A stretch of DNA of 49,755 nt, taken from assembly GCA_027946555.1 (NCBI GenBank), contig JAPEVC010000253.1, positions 1 to 49,755 on the forward strand, in the 5' to 3' direction. The position numbers and the translations under genes are program-made. Under the pieces are notes generated by a model. It was given only the letters and a program-made list of their open reading frames with translations. It did no database searches and was not told where the DNA came from. Shown piece after piece: positions 37,787 through 47,799 of this stretch; the first letter of the stretch is position 1, and the number at the start of each line of letters is the position of its first letter. The stretch comes from Gnomoniopsis sp. IMI 355080 (Eukaryota > Ascomycota > Sordariomycetes > Diaporthales > Gnomoniaceae).

Positions 37787-39034
37787 TCAATCACGTCTCT
37801 TCCGTGCCGAGCACTTCTCCCAACTGGTCTGGTTTTTCATCTGGTAATGCCATGCAGTGAATAAACTCAACAGGTTGTCATCGATGCCGCGATTTGCTTT
37901 TGCAAACATGATTTCATATGGATGTACGTTTGAACCAAAATAGCCCCCGGATTTGAGATGGTCGTCCGCGTCGCCCGCCTTGTCAGGATTGCAGTATTCG
38001 GCCACGTTCGCCGAGTGCACCGAGGTCAGCATAACGTCGACCTCGTAGCCCTGGGAGCGAATGAGTCGAGTTAGGCCAATCTCGGCGTGCACCTTGATCA
38101 CAAGCCAGTTAGAAACCAATACCAAGCATTGTTCCTGGGACCATGTCTCCATATTGCTGGGGAGCGTGGTAGTGAAAGGGACCATGGACGTACAGCGTGC
38201 GAATATTCAGTGTAACAGACTGAGAACCCAGTAGGAAGCTCGGCACCACCCCAGGGCGGAGTATCGAGAGGTACCGAGAACGCCAAATTCGGATCCATGA
38301 GGACGCGCATGCCTTCCTGATCTGTGGCGAGGAGCATAGACTGCGTATGAGGAGATGGAGTACATGAGTACGTGAGGCCGACGAGCTGCATATGGAAGTG
38401 ATTTGGTTAGCCCTGATATATACACCCGTCCGAAAAGCGATGCAGGTGAGAGACTCACCTTGACTTTGTCCGTAATCCTATTGAGGAAGGCATCCGTCCA
38501 GCAGTCGTCGCTCCACATGGGCAAGAAGGGCCCACGAATACTGGCGTTTAGCGTGATGAATCGTTTGTATCTCAGCCACAAGTTATCTTGGGCCAATACA
38601 TCCCCAAAGGCGCCGAGATCGAAGCATGCGTTCGGCCTTGTAACCACTCGTACATTCTCCAGATGATCGGGAACAAGGCCTGCCGCGTCTGAATCGCCAT
38701 TGAAGATGAAGACAAAATCGGCTCGGGCATGTAAGGCTCTCTCAACGAAGAATTTGAGGTTGGTCAAGGCATTGTCCGAATGTGCGTAGGCGTACAGTAC
38801 CAAAGGTCTGTCGGTATCGGGCACTACGTTGAGGACGCCTTGCGAGTGAAGTTTTTTGACAATATCCTGGTCGCCAGAAGAAGAGTGGTGCACGCCTTGG
38901 TCAGCAAATAGAAGGGGCTTGCTGAAGAAACCTAAGAATAGGAAGGTCAGAAGCAGCGATGCTAGCATGAAAGCCTTCCAGCGGCTCGCCGATCTGTCAT
39001 CTGATGAGCCACCATTTTTGAGTTGAACCGCCAT
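37787..39034 (-). CDS. type II membrane protein, RgpF-like putative glycosyltransferase
   Basis: Three exons: 39034-38459, 38385-38194 and 38092-37787, giving 357 aa. Introns of 73 bp (GTGAGT donor) and 101 bp (GTACGT donor, TCTAAC branch site) join DKVKLVGLTYSC and YSHAVHAEIGLT. One membrane segment lies at about 21-38 after a short basic N-terminus, suggesting a signal-anchor in the Golgi or ER with the catalytic part lumenal. The soluble part holds LYAYAHSDNALTNLKFF, DFVFIFNGD, RPNACFDLGAFG (134-144), RFITLNASIRGPFLP (158-172) and a C-terminal block GGYFGSNVHPYEIMFAKANR. These resemble fungal proteins I associate with the RgpF/rhamnan-synthesis-like group. That assignment is from memory of motifs, and a sugar donor cannot be named. 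It is divergent from the dioxygenase at 39774. Confidence 0.8.
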
Positions 39035-39773
39035 TGTCGGGCGTGTATTTCAGTGGTGAACGGACATCCAGCGTCTTTTTTTTTTACGTTCCCGGAAGTT
39101 GGGCCGACAATCGTGAAGTAGAAAAGAGCCTGGGACTCATTACATCCCTTTATGAGGTTTGCCCCTTGAACAATGTGCTCAGGGAACGTGCCGGCGTCTG
39201 GAATGGACGAAGGGAGGCTGCCCAACACGGGATCTTGCTACGTAGCCATCCTCAAGAACACAGACTAAGACAAGCACGCAGGCTTGATGGAGACTCCTTG
39301 CATAAAGAAATCTCATGGAAATTTCCAACCCCCCTGTGCCAGTCATTTCGCATCGTGATCTGAAGTATTATTGGGTTCCCGTATCTGTCCTGGATCCTAG
39401 CCCTCCGACTAGTCTCGGGCCAGGCCGACTGCTATTTTGTGACGACTACACTTTTGAAGAACGCATATAGAAGATTTGTACTCTATAGCTTATCGAAGTA
39501 AGAGTTCTTACAATCTGACCGGAGTAAATCTCGGCGCACCGGCGATGGCGACATCCGGAGCCGTCCGGGAAACGGGGCGTCAAGGCTCGCGCCGAAAGCC
39601 ACAACGTGGGGCCATCCTTGATTGCGCCATCGACGGCTATCTGGAATCTTTAGAAGGTATATAAATCATTGTCGAATTTACCACGCACGGGCATCTCAAT
39701 CCCGATCCCAATTGTTTTGACGAACAGCTAGTAGTTCCGGTGAAGGCTTGGTATCGGGCCCGGATTTCTAGCA
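39035..39773. promoter_or_regulatory. divergent promoter region with TATATAAA
   Basis: A 739-bp region separates the start codons of the membrane-protein gene (left, minus) and the second dioxygenase (right, plus). TATATAAA at 39658-39665 lies 109 bp before the dioxygenase ATG and fits a TATA box. A run of 10 T at 39076-39085 lies close to the other start codon. The arrangement would allow co-regulation, but this is not shown by the sequence. Confidence 0.45.
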
Positions 39774-40820
39774 ATGACAGCCGACAAGGTGGCGACGATT
39801 CCGGATTTGACACCGGCCACGACCGGCCGGATTTCCGCACAAAAGGACTTCACTGTTGACGGAAGCACTATCACCTTTCCTTTGGTCCTAACTCCCGGTG
39901 AACCTGAGCCAGAAACACAGACCACGGCTTTCACATCTACAGACGCTGTCGTCGACTGGATCGAGCGGAATCAAACAAAGCTTGTGCAGCTTGCCCAAGT
40001 GCACGGAGCCATTCTGCTCCGGGGTTTTTGCCCACCCATATCTAGACCAGTCGATTTCGATGCCGTCTGCAAGGCCTTTGGGCTAGAGTCCTTTCCGTAC
40101 ATTGGCGGTGCTGCACCGCGGACTGTGATCACGAGGTCTGTCTTCACAGCAAACGAGTCTCCAGCGGACCAACTGATCCCTTTCCACCATGAGATGGCCC
40201 AGAGCAAGAGTCACCCGGGAGTGTTGTTCTTCTACTGCATGAAGCCACCCATCGAAGGGGGTCAGACCCCGATTGTCTTGTCTAACCTGGTGTATGAGCG
40301 CATCAAAGGCGAATTCCCAGACTTTGTCGCCGAGCTGGAGGAGAAGGGAGTGAGATATGTACGGATTTTACCAAAGGAGGACGATCCGTCCAGTGCTATC
40401 GGGAGAGGATGGAAGTCTACATTTGCCGTTCAACGAAAGCAGGACGCAGAGCGCGTTGCGAGACGAACGGGTATGGAGGTCGAGTGGCTGGAAGACGAAC
40501 TTCTCAAGACCACAACAGAGGTGATACCGGCTACCAAAAAAGACCCCCGGACTGGTAAGACGTCCTGGTTCAATAGTATAGTCGCGGCATTCACGGGGTG
40601 GAAAGACCAGCGGAACGATCCTCGCAAGGCTGTAGTGCTGGGGGACGGCAGCCCACTTGATGCGAACATCTTGGGCAGATGTCTCGAAATTATGGATGAG
40701 TTGGCTGTATCGTTCGATTGGAAGCGTGGAGATGTACTGATGGTAGATAATTGGGTGACGTTGCACTCGAGGAATACTTTTCGCGGGGAGAGGGTGGTCT
40801 ACGCTAGCCTCTGGAAATGA
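39774..40820 (+). CDS. TauD-family Fe(II)/2-oxoglutarate dioxygenase, intronless
   Basis: A single exon of 348 aa starting at ATG 39774 (context GCAATGA). Predicted iron- and 2-oxoglutarate-dependent oxygenase of the TauD/SyrP (clavaminate synthase-like) branch. The metal site is His138-x-Glu140 in PFHHEMAQ, the HxE variant usual in that branch, with distal His331 in VTLHSRNTF. Arg340 in GERVVYASLWK is the likely 2-oxoglutarate anchor. The core strand HGAILLRGF is at 78-85. The second half carries a long segment (about 210-300) with a Lys/Arg-rich stretch (KKDPRTGKTSWF). It is only distantly similar to the dioxygenase at 33351 and not a recent duplicate. The substrate is unknown. Nothing in the sequence suggests a break. 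Confidence 0.92.
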   Translation: MTADKVATIPDLTPATTGRISAQKDFTVDGSTITFPLVLTPGEPEPETQTTAFTSTDAVVDWIERNQTKLVQLAQVHGAILLRGFCPPISRPVDFDAVCKAFGLESFPYIGGAAPRTVITRSVFTANESPADQLIPFHHEMAQSKSHPGVLFFYCMKPPIEGGQTPIVLSNLVYERIKGEFPDFVAELEEKGVRYVRILPKEDDPSSAIGRGWKSTFAVQRKQDAERVARRTGMEVEWLEDELLKTTTEVIPATKKDPRTGKTSWFNSIVAAFTGWKDQRNDPRKAVVLGDGSPLDANILGRCLEIMDELAVSFDWKRGDVLMVDNWVTLHSRNTFRGERVVYASLWK

Positions 40821-43301
40821 TTCTCAGATTGGCCCCTCGTGAAAGCCGTGTTCAATTTTTGTGTGTGAAGGGATTGGCCATGAAGCTTACGGATGGATGT
40901 GAGGGAGCGTCATTGTCTCGGGACTCCCGTTGTGGGTGCCCTTGCTCGGCGCACCATTGCCCGGTCATCTTCACATACCTAGCCTGAGTACCTAGGTAGG
41001 TAGCAAGAAGGCCAAGACAAAAGTAGAAGATAGCATGCATTGTGCCGTGCCTCTCAATCTACTCAAATGAGCAGGGAACCGTACGGCCTTGAAGCAAGGT
41101 ATGTTGGTGAGAAGATGCTCTTTAGTCTTGGGACATACTACCTTGATAAGATGCACACCACAACAATAAAAGGCTTGCCTACCTAACATAGACTTCCCAT
41201 GATAAAGGAGATCCGGAGTCAAAATTATATGAAGAATTCCACACAAATATAAAAGGATCGGACACCCCTGTCGATCGTAGGGCCTGTAAGTGTTACAGTG
41301 GTATGGGACGTGGATAATCCCCGTTGATGCCCAAAGCCTAAAAGAGGAAACCTAAGCACTGTCCCCGAATCTTTGCAGCTTGACCTGGACCGCCCAGGCT
41401 GCCCAGGCGTCCATCAAGGGCACAATCCAGCTTCAAATGAACTATAATGCTTCTAGCTTTCCACGCTGCGGCGCGACCCGCGGGCGCGCATGGGTCTGTC
41501 ATTGCGTACCTACCTTTAGGTAGGTATGGCTTGTTGAGGCTCACACTAACATCCCCCCCCTCAAAGTATTACTATGTATGTACTTAGGTACTTTATTCCT
41601 CAAGTTCATGTGCTTAGCAAATTGTCTTGTATCCCCACTCCACCCTCAGTCCAGGCGTGGTTTTCTTTTTCGCGCACACTTTCTGGCCGTCTAACAAGGA
41701 CATGACACCGGTGAGAGAACAACACCAACAGCAACAGAGAAAAAAAAAAATCTCCCAAAAATGAGAGTCTGACAGTGACAAGGCCGAACATGCACACCAC
41801 TGAGTCAGGAGCCGACATTGCCGAAGGATATGCAGACAAGCATAGTGACATCATTTTGGGCGAGAAGAAGGGGTCGCGGAGCACACGCGGAGCGGGTCAA
41901 GCAAAAGATGGAACGGTCACCTTTCACGCATCCTGCACTCAGTCGCTTCCCAAGCGAGCTTCATGTCTAAGGCCCTTCAGCATGAGTATGAGTCAAAGAA
42001 GAACCAACTTGCAACGAACTGATTTCTTTCCTTTGAGGACAACAAGCTGGACCTCTATCGCCCGGGTGTGAACAACCGAACTGCCTTGCCTACCTTGGGT
42101 ATCTAATCTGCCTGCCCGTTTCTCCCTGTCTGGGGTACCTACTAGGTAGGCAGGTCAATTTTTTATTTTTTATTTTTTTTGACACCCTTCCTTTCCACTG
42201 TACATTGGGTGTCTACCGGTGAGGGGCAGCCTTTCCCAAATAGGCTCATTTCCTCCCCTTCCTTTTTCACTAGTTTTCATTCCTTCAAACCGCCCCCCTG
42301 GCCTCAGGTCAGAGGGAAAGCATGGCCGCGTCAAGGTGGAGGGGGTCTGGCACCTGCAGTAGTGTCAAAGTATTCACTGGACGCTGTTGGCTGTTGGTCG
42401 GTATCGAGTAGCCCAGGGATATTGAAAATTCTCCAGCAGTTCCTGGAGCACGCGATATGCGGCACCGGAGAGTAGATTGCCTGGAAAGTGCTTTCTCGGA
42501 ACTTTCCCATCTCTCCCACCCCCCCCTCTCTCTGTCTCTAGTCGTCGCAATTCCAGTGACAGGGCAACGTGTGTGTGTGTCCTTTTACGCAGTACCTACC
42601 ATAGTAGGCACTTAGTCAGCTGGCTGTTGATGAGCTTGGATTGCTTGAGGCGGTCACCATCCCTGTCTTGCACGCAGAGCTCGACTGCCAGGTTTGGCCG
42701 GTGGGACTGTCGATCGTGAGGTCTTGCACTGACTGACAAGAAGACTAGGTTGGACCCCCACATTGAAATGCTTCCTCTGCTCTGCTTTCTTTTCCTTCCT
42801 CCCGAGCCTCCCCTGCCGACCCGCCTGTCATCCCGTCTCCCGTTGCTAGAGGTCCTTGATGCTGGATCTACCGCTTATTTCTGGCCACTTTCAATCCCCT
42901 TCTCCTTCTACTCGGTCCGGTGTCTTGCTCAACCTTTCGCGGCTCGTGCGAATCAGCCTGCCAGGCCTGCTCGAACCGTTGTACCGCCCTGTCCACGACC
43001 CCGAGGCTCGAGCTCTCCCCACCCGTGCTCACAAGATAATCCTAGAATTTGTGCTTCAAGCCTAGCTGGCGCACTTCAACGTCGGCTGCCCCGTGATTCT
43101 GGCCCCCCCCACTCCACGTCCCTCACTTCACGTCCTCGATCCTCTGCTGTCAGGCGAGGCCCAAGACGCCAAAAGCTGGGCTTGCAGGTGTATGGCTTGG
43201 ACTTTTCTCACAATACAATCCGTTGGCTGCATCTTCCTCCCAAGTCTTAGCTATGCCGCTGTTTCAGTAGCCTCGACAACGAACGAACCGAAGGAATCGA
43301 G
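40821..43301. other. spacer and long leader upstream of the histidine kinase
   Basis: The left part is the dioxygenase 3' flank. Four inverted repeats built on TACCTA/TAGGTA lie between 40989 and 42608. A T-rich tract (42156-42180) and a CT-rich stretch follow. From about 42,740 to 43,301 the DNA is pyrimidine-rich with several ATGs, typical of a fungal 5' UTR. An open frame at 42750-43250 shows no conserved domain and is read as leader. Confidence 0.55.
41507..41526. repeat. perfect inverted repeat TACCTACCT-TT-AGGTAGGTA
   Basis: Two 9-bp arms are exact reverse complements around a TT centre. Related palindromes lie at 40989-40998 (TACCTAGGTA), 42136-42148 (TACCTA-C-TAGGTA) and 42595-42608 (CCTAC-4-GTAGG). 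Confidence 0.85.
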
Positions 43302-46300
43302 ATGCATCCGCAACTTGCCAAGGTCGGTATCGTCGATCTTCTCGAGGCTGACCCTCGACCAACCTTTATAGTCGACGGCGCAAATGTCACCAACATCTCC
43401 GAACAGGATTCTCTCGTCGCATACTACAACCCGGCTCTCGCTGCCTGTGATGATCTGGTCGACCTTCTGGACGCTTCACGTGCCGAGCACGCTGCCCTCT
43501 GGGAATGGATCACAGCTTCCGTCCGGCCTCCGACCCTGACCAAGACGCGGAGCTCCTCCTCCTCAGAGTCCCCCAGTTCATCTTTCTACTACCTGAATGC
43601 CCAATGGAGCAAATGCCTGGTCCAACAACGATGGCTGGTGGTCGGTGCCAACGAGCAGCCCTCAACAGCCGACCGTCCCCGCAAGGTCAGGCTCGATTCC
43701 CAGAAAGGCGGCTTTGGTGTATCAGGCAGTGCCAACACAGTAGCCCCATGCACTCTTGGGTCAGATCCCATGCTCGGCCTCCGCCGTCAGTCTCTGGAGC
43801 CGGAGCCTGTCCAGCTCGTCCCACCACCACAGAGATTATCGGCCGAGCCAGACTGGATCCTGCCCGAGATCACTCATGGTCAGCAACCATATATGGATGT
43901 CGTCGCAAGCCTTGACTGGGCCTCGAGATCCATTGGACCACCCGACACATGGCCGCCACTTCTCAAACAATCCTTCGATCAAATACTAGCGGACGCTCGA
44001 CCGATCGCAATATTCTGGGGTGACCAGTACATACTACTCTACAACGAAGCTTTCAACAAACTTTGCGGCTCTTTCCACACCAAATTGATGGGCAAGCCAA
44101 TCGAGAGCGCCTGGCCAGAATCAGGGCTGAAGCTCAAGAATATCATGGTCACCACCGCCGCAAACCCCCGAACCATTGTTGAGGATGAGTGGCGGTCATT
44201 TATAGTGAAGTCTGACGAGGACCGTATAGAGGAGCTCTACATCAAATGGTCCTTGGTGCCAATCACCGATGGAGACAAAATCATGGGCTTTTTGCATCCT
44301 GTTCTTGACACAACCTCGATACGCCTGTGGGAGAGACGCATGAAGACGCTGATCGATCTGGGGGATGCACTGGTGACGGCACAGGGTGTATCATCTTACT
44401 GGTCGAAAGTAATAGATGCACTTGGCGCGGTCGCTCCCGAATATGATATTCCACTCGCAGCTTTGTACTCGGTGAGCGACGACTCCCTCACTGGTTTGAT
44501 GCAAAACTTTTCAGAAGCCCGACCGCATGGCTCTCAAAATGTCTCAAAAATATGTCGATTCGAGGGAGGACTTGGTGTCCCCGAAGGCCATGCTTTGGCT
44601 TCGCCCAGTATCTCCTTGCGAATCAGCGAGGCAGAACCCGCCCCCATCTTCCGAAAGGCGGTGCAAAGTCCTCATCCTCTTGTTTTGCAGACAGCAGATG
44701 GCACTCTGCCTGAGTCTCTGTTGCAGGGCTTACGTTGGAGAGGGTTCGGAGACGCGTGCAAGAGCGCCGTAATACTGCCCATCCGACCTACACGCGAGGA
44801 GGACATCATGGGATTGCTTTTGCTTGGATTGAATCCGCGCAGACCCTACGACAATGATTATCGCCAATTCATTTCGTTGCTCAACCAGAAACTGACTACG
44901 ACGCTGGCTTCGACCGTCCTTTTGGAGGAAGAGGCTCGTAGAGGCAGGAATGCCGTCCAGGAAGCCGAGTATGAGCAAGCCCGGCTTGAGTCCAAGCTAG
45001 CGGATAGGACACGAGAGGCTACCGAGTCTTTGAAGAAGTTTGAAGCGGTGGCAGATTTTATCCCGATCGGCATGGCCTTCCAAAATGCCCAAGGCGTCTT
45101 GACGTACGCAAATGATGCCTGGCACCGGATTACTGGCAATCCGCAGGGAGAGACTGGCCCATCGATTGCATTGAGGGACATCTTGTCTTACATTGTCGAA
45201 GAAGATCGTCCTGGCGTTGTGCAGGCCTATGAGCGACTGAGTGTCGAAGACAGTGTCACTTACGAGTGTCGGCTCGTCCGTCGAAATACCGTCAATTCTC
45301 CACCACCTCTCGCAAGAGAGTCCTCGACCTTTGAGAAGGCTGGTATTGAACTTCAGGGAATCGACAACCAGGCTTCTCAACGACATATTCTCGCCGCGGC
45401 CCGCGCTGAACGAGCTCCCGACGGACGAATTCTCCAGGTATTGACCTGCTTGACAGACGTCACGATACACAGACAAACAGCGGAAGAGGCCATACGTCGT
45501 GCTCAGCAAGCTGAGAATCTCAAAAGAATGGCGGAACTTGCAACTGTCGGCATGTATGAGATTGATCTTGAGGGCAATCTCGTTGAGGCCAACGAAGTCT
45601 TCTTTGAAATGTGTGGCCTAGAGAAAAACGCCACAAACACAAAGGAAACTCTCTTCAAGCCCTGGGAGACCTCCGTATATGAGGAAGACTTGCCTCGCTT
45701 GATGGAGATCATGAATAAGGTCACTAATGAGGGCACGCCTCAGACTTGTGAGGTCCGTTTCAAGTTGCCCCGCAAGGTCGTCGACAGTCATGGCACTGAG
45801 ATCATCGCCCCAAGGTGGGCATTCAGCACATTTATGCCAGTACGAGCCTCGGATGGTACAGTCGAGTCCTTCTGCGGCTGCGTAAGTGACGTGTCCTTGC
45901 AAAAGTGGCAGCTTGACACGGAAAGGTTGCGCAAAGAGGAAGCGCTTGAATCGAAGAGACAACAAGAGAACTTCATCGATATGACAAGTCACGAAATGAG
46001 AAATCCGCTGAGCGCCATCATCCACTGTGCTGACGCCGTCATTGCGTCGCTGTCGAAGGCACTTGACCTCCATCTAAATATGAAGAGCATGAATTCGGTG
46101 GCAAAATCGAATGGAAGTGGAAAGTTCGGGGGCAATGCTCGGCAAGAGCTTCAGCTGCTTATGGAAAGCAGCATCGAGAATGCTGAGACGATCATAGCAT
46201 GTGAGTGACTGCAGGCCTGTCACGATTTTCGGTTGTTTTCTGTCGAGGACGTGTGCTAACCTTGGAATCTGTGTTGTAGGTGCGCAGCATCAAAAGAGGA

Positions 46301-47799
46301 TTGTGGATGACATCCTCACGATGTCCAAATTAGATTCTAAGCTGCTAGCCGTTACCCCAATCACTGTCGACCCTCTTGAGATCGCAAAGGAAGCGCTCAA
46401 AATGTTCGAGGTCGAAGCTCGAAGGGTGGATATCGATCTGCAGATGAAGGTTGATCCGTCCTATCAAAAGCACAAACTCGAGTACCTCGATCTTGATCCA
46501 TCACGGCTCAAACAAGTTCTCATCAACCTCCTCACAAATGCTTTGAAGTTCACCAAGTCGGGCCCAACGAGAAACGTCACGATCACGATCAGTGCCTCCA
46601 CAGAAAGGCCTACCGATTCCAGCTGCTCAGTGCAGTTCATACCGCCATTACAACGGGACGAGTACCAACCACCAATTTCGTCTAAACAAAAAGAACCTAT
46701 ATATCTCATTGTTGAGGTCAAAGACACCGGGCAAGGACTCACCGAGGACGAAATGAAGTCATTGTTCCAAAGATTCAAACAGGCATCTGCTAGGACACAC
46801 GTTAAATACGGAGGGTCTGGTCTCGGTCTTTTCATCAGTAGGAAGCTATGTGAGATGCACAACGGTGCCATTGGCGTTGCGTCTCAACCTGGGGTAGGGT
46901 CGACCTTTGCCTTCTATGTCGAGGCATCCCGACCAGATCACGGGGCGATGAAGGAGGCAAGGGCCACTAAACGGACAGCTTTACAGGCGAATGGACTCGT
47001 CATCACCAAAAGGGCAGAGTCTTTACAGATAGGCTCGGTTGAGGTGCCGCTGAGCAGCACGCCAGGCAGAGACCTCGATCAAATGGTCGCATCTCCTGAT
47101 TCCCTAGAGACCGAATTCGAGCCCGAACCCCCAAAGATTGAGGGTGTTCTCGTGGTGGAGGATAATATGATCAATCAGCAGCTCACGAGACGAGGTCTCT
47201 CTGATCGTGGCTTCACTGTCGATGTCGCCAATCACGGCCTAGAAGCACTCGAAAAACTCAAGGCCTCTGACCGGTGGGCTGGAGACGTTCCGCCGAACAA
47301 CGACGGTTCCACATCCGCACCGACAATTCTCACTAGCCCAACGACACCGACCACTGCGTCACTCATCTCGCGCCTCCACGCCAACAAGGCAAACGACCTC
47401 ATCAGCCCTACCGCAACACCCACTAAATTCCCGCTGAGCCTTATCCTCATGGACATGGAAATGCCCATCCAAGACGGTCTCACTTGCACGCGCCAGATCC
47501 GTCAACTCGAGCAGCAGGGCAACATCGTCGGCGGCCGCATCCCCATCATTGCGGTGAGCGCCAACGCACGTCTGGAGCAGATCCTCGAGGCCAAGGGTGC
47601 AGGATGCGACGATGTCATGATCAAGCCCTATCGCATGCCAGAATTGGTGGAGAAGATGCGTGTCGTGGCGCTACAAGTGGCGAAGAAGAACAAGGCGGCC
47701 AGAAATGTGGCTTTGAATGCGGTTGTTGAATCGGTAGAGATGCAGGACGAGCCGACTGCTGTTGAGGGCCCGGGTCCGCCGGGGGGCGATCAGGCGTGA
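43302..47799 (+). CDS. hybrid histidine kinase (PAS, GAF, PAS, PAS, HisKA, HATPase, receiver)
   Basis: A sensor kinase that should autophosphorylate on His and pass phosphate to its own receiver Asp, then through an Hpt protein to response regulators. Two exons: 43302-46200 and 46280-47799. The intron is 79 bp (GTGAGT...GTTGTAG) and falls inside the dimerisation helix pair, giving IIACAQHQKRIVDDI. The product is 1472 aa. A PAS-like N-terminus is followed by a sensor of the DWASRSIGPPDTWPP type (about 205-340), a GAF-like region (about 345-545) and PAS domains at about 580-725 and 738-870. HisKA has His897 in TSHEMRNPLS. HATPase has the N-box LINLLTNALKF (near 1045), G1 KDTGQGL and G2 GGSGLGLF (near 1145). 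The receiver (about 1250-1440) has VVEDN, phospho-acceptor Asp1358 in LMDMEMP and the Lys of IKPY near 1414. All catalytic residues are present. I cannot assign the fungal kinase class with confidence. Confidence 0.95.

Noticed and set aside
33351..40820. The two dioxygenases as a tandem duplication
   Set aside because: They differ in metal motif (HxD against HxE), intron structure and overall sequence, so they belong to separate branches.
42750..43250. Open frame of 166 codons before the histidine kinase
   Set aside because: Pro/Arg/Ser-rich composition from a pyrimidine-rich leader, no domain, overlapping frames equally open.
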